Shown here in pieces: positions 11,901 through 21,041 of a DNA stretch of 64,000 bases. How positions within the stretch are numbered: position 1 is the stretch's first letter; each line of letters opens with the position of its first letter. Position numbers and translations under genes: made by a program. This DNA comes from Tubiluchus corallicola. Lineage: Eukaryota; Priapulida; Priapulimorpha; Priapulimorphida; Tubiluchidae. The notes under the pieces are model-generated. The model searched no databases and was not told the DNA's origin. It worked only from the letters and a program-made list of their open reading frames with translations. Where the stretch lies: positions 40,486 through 104,485 of the forward strand of contig JAQGDQ010000713.1 of the NCBI GenBank assembly GCA_030141605.1. The letters run 5' to 3'.

Positions 11901-12623
11901 AGGTTTGGTAAAGTTTGCTAAAAAAAACGTTTTGTCATTACGGTTGTGTTGAACTATGTGCAAATTTGGTTTGCAATAAATTTTCAACTTTTTCGAGGAT
12001 GACCCACTGAAAGAATTATTACCATACAAACACAATTTCACCTTCGCGCCACCAGTTCTTCGCTAATATATGTATTTCGCCTTTCGCTAGTTAGGCGGGC
12101 ACTGACACCTGTGTTTCGGAAACGCATTGCACAAAAAACCGGCGCTGCACCTTTCAGTTCAGTTGTGTTAGTTTGTGAGGAACTGCGGTAAATTTGAAAT
12201 TTGAATTTTTATCTTAAAACACGCCTAGTTTTAGTACAACACACTGAATATCTTACAGTAGCACTCCACTTCAATTTTTACTTTCACAAACACGTGCAAC
12301 TCGCTCGTGGAATATTTTTGCTGTTGAAAATTATGTTAGTTTGTGATGTCATCGATAGTTAGGCTCACCCTCTGTTAATTAAGTTTTTAATTTATTATTT
12401 AACTATCAGAAACGCTTTTGCAGTATTAATTGTGTTAAAACGTGTACTTTTTATCGGTCTTGAAAATGGGGTAGTGTATGAAAAGTCGCGTGATGACGAG
12501 CTTTAATTTAGTAACTTATTCTGGATTTTCTTTTCTCTAAGGCACAAGTGTTTGGACATTCCTAATTCGTTGCCACGGCTACTACATGTTGTCAAGTGGG
12601 AGAACAGGGACGATGTAACAGAG
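1084..12623 (+). CDS. Class I PI3-kinase catalytic subunit (p110-like), partial gene, 7 exons
   Basis: Class I p110 subunits phosphorylate PIP2 to PIP3 at the plasma membrane, bound to a p85-type adaptor and activated by Ras. Seven exons (1084-1232, 3019-3246, 4702-4896 or from 3580, 8514-8640, 10273-10445, 11721-11836, 12542-12623) join in compatible phases and read like PIK3CA/PIK3CB from the Ras-binding domain to the start of the helical domain. Landmarks are AIRKKARSM and LKVCGC (RBD), [30 protein letters not shown] and LNPLG/GSNPNK (C2), and [16 protein letters not shown] and [10 protein letters not shown] (helical). The N-terminus precedes the window. The rest of the helical domain and the whole kinase domain were not found downstream. 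Three junctions are amplified into minisatellites. Alpha versus beta type cannot be decided. The gene may be intact but misassembled, truncated, or a pseudogene. Confidence 0.85.
1263..1533. repeat. Two-copy tandem duplication of about 135 bp in a PI3K intron
   Basis: The stretch from 1263 (atgttgttttatgctgcag) to about 1397 is repeated from about 1398 to 1533 with a few substitutions. Both copies share gacgattgtttcgacatc and the tail aaataaattatatcat. They contain no recognisable coding sequence. Confidence 0.8.
1534..3018. other. Intron sequence with a large TTA microsatellite
   Basis: This is the remainder of the intron between PI3K exons 1084-1232 and 3019-3246. No gene is visible. Around 2040-2160 there is a GC-richer patch of unknown origin, and at about 2573-2630 a transposon-like motif (gtccgatataagggac). 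A trinucleotide repeat follows at 2665-2930. Confidence 0.6.
2665..2930. repeat. (TTA)n/(TTG)n/(CTG)n compound microsatellite
   Basis: A long TTA run grades into TCA, TTG and TGC triplets. It produces meaningless poly-Leu and poly-Asn open frames on the two strands. Confidence 0.95.
3019..3246 (+). CDS. PI3K exon: Ras-binding domain end and linker to C2
   Basis: The acceptor is attttcag and the donor is gtatgc; the exon has 76 whole codons. The product starts [17 protein letters not shown] and includes [22 protein letters not shown] and [11 protein letters not shown]. These match p110 (YIRSCIMLGRMPNLMLM, CFTMPSY, SLWVINSALRIKIL, ATYVNV). It joins in phase 0 with the next exon, which begins [10 protein letters not shown], as in human p110 alpha (IYVRTGIYHG). 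Confidence 0.9.
3247..3579. other. PI3K intron, no feature seen
   Basis: This short intron lies before the acceptor-repeat array. Its last 160 bases are pyrimidine-rich, consistent with splice acceptor context. Nothing else is recognised. Confidence 0.5.
3575..4750 (+). repeat. 66-bp minisatellite built from a PI3K splice acceptor and exon start
   Basis: There are eighteen units at exact 66-bp spacing, starting at 3580, 3646 and so on to 4702. Each unit carries the acceptor (aatgtttcag) followed by the exon start ATATACGTACGTGCC, ending in actcacagtatgtaatg. The last unit runs on into the true C2 exon. The whole array is open in the PI3K frame: 17 units of 22 residues (consensus [18 protein letters not shown] plus VMFQ) before the genuine exon. 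Variants alternate E/L in GR[E/L]TL and V/L in QY[V/L]MFQ. Either the array is intron and the last acceptor is used, or it adds up to 374 residues at the start of C2. A 437-residue open frame on the opposite strand is a repeat artefact. Confidence 0.95.
4702..4896 (+). CDS. PI3K exon: C2 domain, first half
   Basis: Starting at the last of the 18 repeated acceptors, this gives 65 whole codons ending before gtaaag. The product contains [44 protein letters not shown] and ends KKKGKE. It aligns directly with p110 alpha (IYVRTGIYHGGEPLC, CSNPRWNEWLNYDIY, LPRAARLCLSICSV). The start is uncertain because 17 upstream copies of the same acceptor, from 3580, are also in frame. Confidence 0.85.
4897..6823. 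other. PI3K intron with dispersed repeat copies
   Basis: No exon is seen. The stretches near 5069-5160 and 5457-5545 are divergent copies of each other (aaactgtaggt ... gaaagaattattacca). Roughly 5520-6060 has a second copy at 11930-12490 in a later intron of the same gene. The end near 5316 (aaataaaatg followed by repeated tatgtc) resembles the 3' tail of a non-LTR element, but no coding part remains. Confidence 0.55.
5520..6060. repeat. Dispersed repeat, copy 1 (partner at 11930-12490)
   Basis: Shared blocks include gaaagaattattacca, cagttcttcgct, ttcgctagttag, ttagtttgtga and tttgctgttgaaa, in the same order in both copies. Identity is high but clearly diverged. It is probably a non-autonomous transposable element; no terminal repeats or coding capacity were seen. 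Confidence 0.7.
6824..7828. mobile_element. Foldback-type element with terminal inverted repeats and internal minisatellites
   Basis: The left end ggttttacatgtcaaatg (from 6824) is inverted at the right end catttgatgtgtaaaacc (to 7828). Both ends are flanked by TATA (6820-6823 and 7829-7832), a likely target-site duplication. Inside the left arm are repeats of the type ctcaaatgtagacttagg. In the right arm, from about 7190, their reverse complements are expanded (tctacatttgacttaccta plus catttgagttaccaaaacac or catttgaactttcct). The arms are separated by AT-rich DNA at about 7040-7190. No transposase is present. Open frames of 90-103 residues in the right arm are repeat artefacts. Confidence 0.7.
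7833..8513. other. PI3K intron remnant with repeat debris
   Basis: Two similar blocks, cgggatcaaaaggggcccgg at about 7887 and gcaaggggcccgcc at about 7961, are each followed by aaaataaaa and poly-A/T. A short minisatellite based on agtttacacaattc lies at about 8030-8130. No gene is visible. Confidence 0.5.
8514..8640 (+). CDS. PI3K exon: C2 domain, middle
   Basis: The acceptor is atatttcag and the donor gtattg. The product begins [19 protein letters not shown] and ends [17 protein letters not shown], leaving one base (phase 1). p110 alpha has EHCPLAWGNINLFDYTD and LNLWPVPHGLEDLLNPI at the same place. Phases fit both neighbouring exons. Confidence 0.92.
8641..10272. other. PI3K intron containing a pogo-like element
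   Basis: Apart from the element at 9254-9849, this is AT-rich sequence without recognisable exons. The intron ends at gcgtatag, which supplies the GT completing the split Gly codon. Confidence 0.6.
9254..9849. mobile_element. Non-autonomous pogo/Tc1-like DNA transposon
   Basis: The terminal inverted repeats are ccgtattttcccgtgtataa at the left and its near-complement tatacatgggaaaatacgg at the right, flanked by TA on both sides (9252-9253 and 9850-9851). The motif gtctcttata recurs near both ends. Near the right end (about 9703-9751) an acidic frame reading [14 protein letters not shown] then stop resembles the C-terminal tail of pogo/Tigger-type transposases. The rest of the transposase is missing, so this is a deletion derivative. 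Confidence 0.75.
10273..10445 (+). CDS. PI3K exon: C2 domain end and linker
   Basis: The acceptor tag gives phase 1, completing Gly from the previous exon. It encodes [20 protein letters not shown], then [11 protein letters not shown] and ends [10 protein letters not shown] before gtaagt. p110 alpha reads [20 protein letters not shown] here. The last 30 nt and the donor are the seed of the following 41-bp array. Confidence 0.9.
10417..11633 (+). repeat. 41-bp minisatellite built from a PI3K exon end and splice donor
   Basis: About 29 units of 41 bp, with occasional 42-bp units. Each contains the exon end (gcaagctttgggttcgacaa, then ctgcacacagg) followed by a strong donor gtaagttctt. The first unit is the true exon end (donor at 10446). 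A 493-bp block is itself duplicated: the variant ttcttgcaagctttatgttt occurs at 10451 and again at 10944, followed by the same order of variants. Because 41 is not a multiple of three, the array gives long artefactual frames of 130-203 residues on the minus strand. Confidence 0.95.
11721..11836 (+). CDS. PI3K exon: start of helical domain
   Basis: The acceptor is ttttgttgcag and the donor gtatga. It encodes [19 protein letters not shown], then [19 protein letters not shown] plus two bases. p110 alpha has the same core ([20 protein letters not shown]). Phase 0 in and phase 2 out agree with the neighbours. Confidence 0.92.
11837..12541. other. PI3K intron with dispersed repeat, copy 2
   Basis: Most of this intron (about 11930-12490) is a second copy of the repeat at 5520-6060. 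It ends with the acceptor cttttctctaag. Confidence 0.65.
12542..12623 (+). CDS. PI3K exon: helical domain, last exon found
   Basis: It completes a split Arg codon and encodes [19 protein letters not shown] followed by ENRDDVTE. It matches p110 ([20 protein letters not shown]). It ends in GAG before gtaact. The expected continuation (p110 alpha MYCLVKDWPP and onward to the kinase domain) is not seen in the next 51 kb. Confidence 0.85.
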
Positions 12624-15540
12624 GTAACTAGTGCAATAGTTACAATAACGTTTTTGTATAACTAAGTATAACAGTTTTAACTAACGTAATTTGTGTAACT
12701 GAGGTAACTACATGTAGTGTAACAGTTGTAATTAATGCAATTTGTGTAACTGAGAAAATCACGTGTTGCGTAACAGTTGTAATTAATGCAATTTGTTTAA
12801 CTGAGATAACTACATGTAGCGTAACAGTTGTAATTAATGCAATTTGTGTAACTGAGGTAACTACATGTAGCGTAACAGTTGTAATTAATGCAATTTGTGT
12901 AACTGAGTAAATCACATGTAGTGTAACAGTTGTTACTAATGTAATTTGTGCAACTGAGGTAACTACATGTAGCGTAACAGTTGTAATTAATGCAATTTGT
13001 GTAACTGAGTAAATCGCGTGTAGCGTAACTGGTGTTACTAATGTAATTTGTGCAACTGAGGTAACTACATGTAGTGTAACAGTTGTAATTAATGCAATTT
13101 GTGTAACTGAGTAAATCACGTGTAGTGTAACTGGTGTTACTAATGTAATTTGTGCAACTGAGGTAACAACATGTAGCATAACAGTTGTAATTAATGCAAT
13201 TTGTGTAACTGAGTAAATCACGTGTAGTGTAACTGGTGTTACTAATGTAATTTGTGCAACTGAGGTAACTACATGTAGTGTAACAGTTGTAATTAATGCA
13301 ATTTGTGTAACAGAGAAAATCGTGTGTAGTGTAACTGGTGTTACTAATGTAATTTGTGCAACTGAGGTAACAACATGTAGCGTAACAGTTGTAATTAATG
13401 CAATTTGTGTAACTGAGTAAATCACGTGTAGTGTAACTGGTGTTACTAATGTAATTTGTGCAACTGAGGTAACTACATGTAGTGTAACAGTTGTAATTAA
13501 TGCAATTTGTGTAACTGAGTAAATCACGTGTAGTGTAACTGGTGTTACTAATGTAATTTGTGCAACTGAGGTAACTACATGTAGTGTAACAGTTGTAATT
13601 AATGCAATTTGTGTAACTGAGTAAATCACGTGTAGTGTAACTGGTGTTACTAATGTAATTTGTGCAACTGAGGTAACTACATGTAGTGTAACAGTTGTAA
13701 TTAATGCAATTTGTGTAACTGAGTTAATCACGTGTAGTGTAACTGGTGTTACTAATGTAATTTGTGCAACTGAGGTAACTACATGTAGTGTAACAGTTGT
13801 AATTAATGCAATTTGTGTAACAGAGAAAATCATGTGTAGTGTAACTGTTGTTACTAATGTAATTTGTGCAACTGAGGTAACAACATGTAGCATAACAGTT
13901 GTAATTAATGCAATTTGTGTAACTGAGAAAATCATGTGTAGTGTAACTGGTGTTACTAATGTAATTTGTGCAACTGAGGTAACTACATGTAGTGTAACAG
14001 TTGTAATTAATGCAATTTGTGCAACTGAGTAAATCATGTGTAGTGTAACTGGTGTTACTAATGTAATTTGTGCAACTGAGGTAACTACATGTAGCGTAAC
14101 AGTTGTAATTAATGCAATTTGTGTAACTGAGTAAATCATGTGTAGTGTAACTGGTGTTACTAATGTAATTTGTGCAACTGAGGTAACTACATGTAGCATA
14201 ACAGTTGTAATTAATGCAATTTGTGTAACTGAGTAAATCACGTGTAGCGTAACTGGTGTTACTAATGTAATTTGTGCAACTGAGGTAACTACATGTAGCA
14301 TAACAGTTGTAATTAATGCAATTTGTGTAACTGAGTAAATCACGTGTAGTGTAACTGTTGTTACTAATGTAATTTGTGCAACTGAGGTAACAACATGTAG
14401 CGTAACAGTTGTAATTAATGCAATTTGTGTAACTGAGTAAATCATGTGTAGTGTAACTGGTGTTACTAATGTAATTTGTGCAACTGAGGTAACTACATGT
14501 AGCGTAACAGTTGTAATTAATGCAATTTGTGTAACTGAGTAAATCATGTGTAGTGTAACTGGTGTTACTAATGTAATTTGTGCAACTGAGGTAACAACAT
14601 GTAGCATAACAGTTGTAATTAATGCAATTTGTGTAACTGAGTAAATCACGTGTAGTGTAACTGGTGTTACTAATATAATTTGTGCAACTGAGGTAACTAC
14701 ATGTAGTGTAACAGTTGTAATTAATGCAATTTGTGTAACAGAGAAAATCATGTGTAGTGTAACTGGTGTTACTAATGTAATTTGTGCAACTGAGGTAACA
14801 ACATGTAGCGTAACAGTTGTAATTAATGCAATTTGTGTAACTGAGTAAATCACGTGTAGTGTAACTGGTGTTACTAATGTAATTTGTGCAACTGAGGTAA
14901 CTACATGTAGTGTAACAGTTGTAATTAATGCAATTTGTGTAACTGAGTAAATCACGTGTAGTGTAACTGGTGTTACTAATGTAATTTGTGCAACTGAGGT
15001 AACTACATGTAGTGTAACAGTTGTAATTAATGCAATTTGTGTAACTGAGTAAATCACGTGTAGTGTAACTGGTGTTACTAATGTAATTTGTGCAACTGAG
15101 GTAACTACATGTAGCATAACAGTTGTAATTAATGCAATTTGTGTAACTGAGTAAATCACGTGTAGTGTAACTGGTGTTACTAATGTAATTTGTGCAACTG
15201 AGGTAACTACATGTAGTGTAACAGTTGTAATTAATGCAATTTGTGTAACTGAGGTAACTACATATAGCGTAACAGTTGTTATTAATGCAATTTATGTAAC
15301 TCAGAAAATCACGTGTAGTGTAACTGGTGTTACTAATGTAATTTGTGCAACTGAAGTAACTACATGTAACATAACATTGTTACTAATGTAATTTGTGTAA
15401 CTGAAGTAACTAAATGTGACTGAAGTATCAGTTGTTACTAATGTAATTTGTGTAACTGAGAAAATCATGTGTATTGTAACAGTTGTTACTAATGTAATTT
15501 GTGTAACTGAAGTAACTAAATGTGACTGAAGCATCTAATG
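12612..15540 (+). repeat. 51/102-bp minisatellite seeded at a PI3K splice donor
   Basis: The basic unit is about 51 bp. Pairs of units alternate to give a 102-bp higher-order period over most of the array (for example gtaaatcacg at 13111 and 13213). One half-unit contains aactgaggtaact, matching the real exon end and donor aacagaggtaact at 12618-12629. The other half has aactgagtaaatca, where the donor-like GGT is lost. There are about 57 half-units. The array is open on the minus strand for 839 codons with a 34-residue period; I regard that as an artefact. It decays at the 3' end (15350-15540) with irregular units. Confidence 0.93.
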
Positions 15541-15877
15541 TAACACAGGAACAACAGTTAGTTCCACACTGTAATTAAAATTATGGAACTTTATAACAGT
15601 TGTAACTATTCTGACGACCAGATCCGTGACGGACCCGTTACATCTTAAAGTGCATAAATACTTAAGTCCTGCTAAAGGAAAAGCCCAAGTCTCTCCGGAA
15701 GTTGACCTTATTTTAATATTTGAGTAAAATATTGAAAAGTTAAAGGAATAAAATAAGCGCCTCGTGTGATGTGTGAAATCAGCTTAAAGGTGCAACAATT
15801 TCGTTAGCTGTTTGTTTTAGGGATGATCTAAATTTCTGTTGCATTTTTAAGCAACGCATTTTTTGCGAGCATATTGC
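15541..15877. other. Spacer between two minisatellites
   Basis: AT-rich unique sequence. I looked for the next PI3K exon here and found none. Confidence 0.5.
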
Positions 15878-16803
15878 GTCGTAATTTCAGTATGTTCAAG
15901 TCTATATTAATGTGCGGTAATGAATAAGGGTTGATTTTTCCTTTAATGCTCCATATGACTCTTTATTGTGTGGTAATTTCAGTATGTTTAAGTGTATATT
16001 AAAATACAGTAATGAATAAGGGTTGATTTTTCCTTTAATGCTTCTTATGGCTCTTTGTTGTGTGGTAATTTCAGTATGTTTAAGTGTATATTAAAATACA
16101 GTAATGAATAAGGGTTGATTTTTCCTTTAATGCTCCGTATGACTCTTTATTGTGTGGTAATTTCAGTATGTTTAAGTGTATATTAAAATACAGTAATGAA
16201 TAAGGGTTGATTTTTCCTTTAATGCTCCGTATGGCTCTTTGTTGTGTGGTAATTTCAGTATGTTTAAGTGTATATTAAAACACAGTAATGAATAAGGGTT
16301 GATTTTTCCTTTAATGCTCCATATGGCTGTATATTGTGTGGTAATTTCAGTATGTTTAAGTGTATTTTAAAATACAGTAATGAATAAGGGTTGATTTTTC
16401 CTTTAATGCTCCGTATGGCTGTATATTGTGTGGTAATTGCAGTATGTTTAAGTGTATATTAAAACACAGTAATGAATAAGGGTTGATTTTTCCTTTAATG
16501 CTCCATATGGCTGTATATTGTGTGGTAATTTCAGTATGTTTAAGTGTATATTAAAATACAGTAATGAATAAGGGTTGATTTTTCCTTTAATGCTTCTTAT
16601 GGCTCTTTATTGTGTGGTAATTTCAGTATGTTTAAGTGTATATTAAAACACAGTAATGAATAAGGGTTGATTTTTCCTTTAATGCTTCTTATGGCTGTAT
16701 ATTGTGTGGTAATTTCAGTATGTTTAAGTGTATATTAAAATACAGTAATGAATAAGGGTTGATTTTTCCTTTAATGCTCCGTATGGCTCTTTGTTGTATT
16801 GTA
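15878..16803. repeat. 92-bp minisatellite, about 10 copies
   Basis: Units are spaced 92 bp apart (tggtaatttcag at 15971, 16063 and 16155). Each contains ggtaatttcagtatgttt, then gaataagggttgatttttcc and tttaatgctcc. Units differ by a few bases. The tttcag/TATG element looks like a splice acceptor, but no PI3K-like residues follow it (TAT GTT TAA). Confidence 0.9.
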
Positions 16804-19800
16804 ATTTCAGTATTTTTATCGCTTAAAGCATTTACTAGATTGTTTGATAATTATTAGCACTTTTTCATAATTTTCAGTATTTCTATTTTTCACTAGACTT
16901 GACGTTTTGCAAAACCAACGAGGTAGACATTATATTTTCTAGAATTCATCCTATTTAACTTAGTTCGCGCAGAGCAATTTGAGCTTATAAAATTTTCTTA
17001 ACGGATGTTTGCATAAGCGGTATTTAAATTTGTTTTGCAAAGTTTGGAAGGTCTTATTTGCATTTCAAAACTTTTTTCCGAACTATAGTATAGGGCTAAT
17101 GATCTTTTTATGGTTGTGGAAGATGTCCACTCATTGGTTTACATTTTACATGGCTTTGCTGATCTTACAATGCCGGGAAGATGTCGTTTCGGATCATGTG
17201 AGAGCACCTTGGAAATGTGCCCAGCTCGATAGTCCATCTCATGGGACGGAGAACTCGTCACCGGCCGGGTAGGAACTTTATGCCAATAAACGGCATATTA
17301 ATATATAATGAATAATTATATATGAATGATAATAATGAATATTAACCTTAAACCACCTTCAGTAAAATAAAATGAAAAATAAACATTAGATACGAGAGAA
17401 AAGTATTGTCTAAACAACGTTCCCAAAGTTTATGGCAATACATATACATAGCTATGTAATTTCTTATTTAGCTTCTGCATTTTGTATATGTTGTTTATAA
17501 GAAACATTTTCTATGTACAAAGTTCTACGCGTAATGGTGGTAACATATTGGACCTTGCTTTTACAACAGCTGAATTGAAGAGAACTCACTCAGCTTCCCC
17601 CATGCATATAATATGCTTATGAAAGCGTCTTTGACAACTCCAGTTGTGAACAATACGTGAATTAATAAATCAGTGCAAATATAAACTATGAGATGAACTC
17701 TGTGTCAATTGGGAGAAGTTTGCCCACATTGATTTGTACTTCCGAGAGACAAGTGTGATTCTGTGAATAGGCAGAAGGTAATTCGATACTCATTAGCGAC
17801 ATCTGCAAGCAGTTGACGGAGAATTGGACCTGACCAGTCGAGTGACCAGCAGGCATTGCGCTATTGCTCTTAATTGATATAAGTGTTATCAAAGCTGGAT
17901 AATGTGAACTGTTTGCCTGGTAGCCATTGCGCACTTTTATTTAGCATTAACAAATAGTTAATTAGAAATATATGGACGAAACAGGACTATAGAGATCCTG
18001 ATGAGTTATACAACATAATGATCACTGTGTTATTATATCTGATAGCAATGCTGCCACAATCATTCAATAGTAGGTCTTACTGGATTTGTAATTCGATGAT
18101 GGATTTTGGGTTTAAGATATATTTTCCAATACATGGTTTTACAAAGTATAGAGTCATAGATATACAACCTGGCTCGTGAAAACGTACCTGACACAATTCT
18201 TGATTATGGAAACGAGTATCTGGTTTACAGGAAAAGCAGGGAGTCATGTGGCGGAGGAGTCTTGCTTATGCGAAAAACAATAGAAAGTGTACGTGTGTCT
18301 ACGTACAATGAAACGGAAGTAGTAGCTGTTGATTTAAACCACCTATGAAAAGTTTGGTAATTATATTCTTGAAAATGGATTAACTCAGTGTGTACAAAAT
18401 ACTATGTGTAATGATAATATATTGGACCTTGCTTTTGCAACACTGGTATCAGAAGGGATTGGCTGTAGTGTAGTTAAAAATGGTTTGCCATAAAGTAGTT
18501 TCGAACTAGCTATCTTTGGAGTTGAGATGTCTGCTTGTTCCTACTGACGTCTGTCTTCACGAATCCATATTATATCAGTGAAGTCTTGAGTCTCCCTTAC
18601 TAAACATTTTTTGCTTTAATTGTATGCTTGATTATATGCTTTCAAGCTCATGCATTTAGGTAGCGTTTCATATAAATATGTCTCTCGGTGGTGGTGGATA
18701 GGCCTATATATAGTAGCAATGTGAAAAAATAATGTTTAAATTATATGATGTTTATTCTTCATAATTGTGCCTGATGTTTACTTTGCATTAAGGAATATTT
18801 AACGAAATTACTACATAGAATGGTAATTAGCAAGTTACAGGAGCGTGAGCCAGAAGGCAAAATTACATTATGGCTTATGACAGTGCCAGTAATGCAAACA
18901 GCCTAAACTCAAAACCTACTGTGAACACTGAAAATTGTCTAAGAAATTAATAATGTAAAAACAGTATTTCTAGAAATACGACCAGTAAAACACAACTAAA
19001 CGTGGAAGTAAAGAAATAGCAAAGACAGCAAAGACTTTGGCTAACCTGTTCCTGTTAATCTAGTATTTTGCTTTAGGTGGAAGTGGATTCTCTCAACTTC
19101 AGTGGTGTTTTATCATTTGCTTTGTCAAAATGTCCTAAAATCTTTTCAGTTGAGCATTAAGAAATTAATTATAAGCTGTATATGCCTTGTGGCACTATTC
19201 TTGCTGGCACAATCTGGCAGTAATTTTCGAATCAGAACCAGTATCAAAATCAGATGCACAGATATAGATTAATATACAGCTTCTGTTACTGAACTGTAAA
19301 CATAAAAAATGCATATCTGTCTACCAGAGGTGTAAATTTCAGCGAAACCAATAATGTAAGTATCACGATTTTAACTCTTAAATATATAATTTATTCAGCA
19401 AGGTGGCTTTGTGGCCACAGATTTGTGTTTCGGTCGGTTTTTGAAAAATTCTTAAATCTCCTGATTTCGACCATCACATTGAAATTAAGTGGAAAAAGCG
19501 GAAATTCAACTTGCATGCTAATTAAACTTTTTAAAAGATTATGCAAAAAATTCCACTGAGTCTCTGTTAATTAAGCTAACAGTAAACTTATTAAACTAAG
19601 TTTATAATCGGTTGCATAGCTTCATCATTTCACTCCATCTACATTTTGTGTCAATTTTTCCTGCATGATGGCAAATGCTGCAAAGCAAGTGTTCTTCCGC
19701 TTTAGCTTTATAATTTAGCTTTAAAGTTTTAGACTTTTAAGGCTTTTGGAATCTAAAATCAAGAATTTGTACTACTTTGTAGTTTGAATTTCTTGATTGT

Positions 19801-19970
19801 GGTTTCTGAGAAAGTCCTCATAAAACATTTAAAATGCAGTCATGCTTGGTTTCTAGGTCTCTGTCCTGGGGGAGCTTACAGCCCATCTAGCTAGGTCCTG
19901 ACTCCTGACTTCAGTTTGCGATAGGGTGGCAATCCTAATTCTAATTTGTGCTGCAGTAAGTAATTGTAAC
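16804..19970. other. AT-rich non-coding region with LINE fragments
   Basis: No host exon recognised. An open frame at about 17128-17271 (ending ...HGTENSSPAG) matches nothing I know. LINE fragments lie at 17515-18493. The remainder to 19.9 kb shows nothing identifiable. Confidence 0.45.
17515..18493 (+). mobile_element. Degenerate non-LTR retrotransposon (LINE) endonuclease fragments
   Basis: At 18184-18349 a frame reads VPDTILDYGNEYLVYRKSR, then ESCGGGVLLMRK, ending at a stop. This resembles the apurinic-type endonuclease of jockey/CR1-like LINEs (typically Y.VYRKDR...GGGVLI). At about 18363-18493 another frame gives NDNILDLAFATLVSE and KNGLP, the later NILDL and GLP motifs of the same domain. 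An earlier fragment at about 17515-17600 has NGGNILDLAFTTAEL. The element is broken by stops, and no reverse transcriptase part was found. Confidence 0.65.
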
Positions 19971-20047
19971 GCAACGAAGTTAAGCAACGTAGAGCCTGGT
20001 TAGTACTTGGATGGGTGACATCCTAGGAATACCAGGTGCTGTAGGCT
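19971..20047 (+). ncRNA. 5S-rRNA-derived sequence (SINE or 5S pseudogene), 3' two-thirds only
   Basis: From gaagttaagcaacg through gagcctggttagtacttgga and tgggtgacatcctaggaata to ccaggtgctgtaggctt, the sequence follows eukaryotic 5S rRNA positions from about 45 to the 3' end. It includes the internal polymerase III boxes (A-box region and the C-box tggatgggtgac). The first third of 5S is missing, and a non-5S GC-rich tail follows (gcgggatgcccacactgtat). This fits a 5S-derived SINE (SINE3 type) or a truncated pseudogene better than a working gene. Confidence 0.75.
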
Positions 20048-21041
20048 TGCGGGATGCCCACACTGTATCTCGACACTAGGCGGAGGAGCTGCACAAGCAG
20101 CCAACGGCTATAGGGCGGAGGAGGTCAAGTAACCCAACGGCCATGTGTAGAGGAGTAAACCTTCAAAATCAGGAATGGAGCCCCGAAGGCGGACCAGTGC
20201 AGCATGCTCACTGACTCCGGCAGCTCCTGCAGCTCCTGCAGCCAACCTTGTGCCAAACGCATCGCTGCGCTTTCCTTTGGACTACACTGGGGAGGAAAAG
20301 AGGGGGTTCCTGTTGTCTGGGCAACTCAGGATCTCCATACACTTTGCCCAGGCGTGCGCCCTGGAGACGTTCAAGTGCTCAGCCACAGTCGACGCTGCAG
20401 CTCCATTAATGTGATCAATAACTGACTCTCTTGGCGCACATTCCATTGTCTTCCGAGACAGAAGGATACCAACTGTCAAGGATTTTGTTTGTCAAATTTA
20501 GTATAGCTATAAGTTACAAGTGGCGACACCTGGCCTCAATAGTCGCTTCCTACAGAATTTCCGGTCATTTAGGTTTCAAGGTGTACATGTGGTGACGTGT
20601 CTGTGTGAACTCATGATTTAATGCCAACGATGTACGTAAATTTTATTTAGTCATTTATTTTATTTACTGTAAGCTTCTCATTAATTTAATCATATTCGAT
20701 GTTTTGGTAGAAATGAATCAGTTTATTAAAGAAATTTATATTTTATTTCAGATAAAATGTAATATTTTGGGATGAAGCAAATGACTACGGGGCATGTGCC
20801 ATGAAAATGGTACAAGCAATAAACAGTTATACTGAGCAAATGATGACTTTGTTTGTTTGTCTCCGTAAAGCCCAAGCAATTTTATATCGGCATTCGACAA
20901 TCCAGAGTGGACATTTTTATACAGTCAACATATGACCCAGATTGTGACCTACTTCTGGTTTAGCTACTGTTTCGCGTACATAGATTGACTTTTGTAGACA
21001 GGAGAAGTTATTTGGTCATGTTTAAAGTTGAACACACCTAA
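20048..21041. other. GC-rich tail of the 5S-derived unit and leader of the BEL/Pao element
   Basis: From 20048 to about 20480 a GC-rich block (repeated cggaggag; cagctcctgcagctcctgca) follows the 5S-like sequence and may belong to the same repeat. At about 20521 the sequence tggcgacacctgg, preceded by gttaca, resembles a BEL-type primer binding site just after an LTR end. I could not find a matching LTR at the 3' side. The rest is probably the untranslated leader of the retrotransposon. Confidence 0.4.

Noticed and set aside
12640-15159. 839-codon open frame on the minus strand with a 34-residue period
   Set aside because: It results from a 102-bp minisatellite whose period is a multiple of three. 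No start context, domain or unique sequence supports a protein.
10417-16803. CRISPR-like regularly spaced repeats
   Set aside because: Units are contiguous, without unique spacers, and the DNA is animal nuclear sequence.
17009-17272. Candidate next PI3K exon
   Set aside because: The frame ending HGTENSSPAG does not resemble any p110 segment and begins with hydrophobic, unconserved sequence.
19971-20047. Functional 5S rRNA gene
   Set aside because: The first third of 5S is missing and several substitutions are present.
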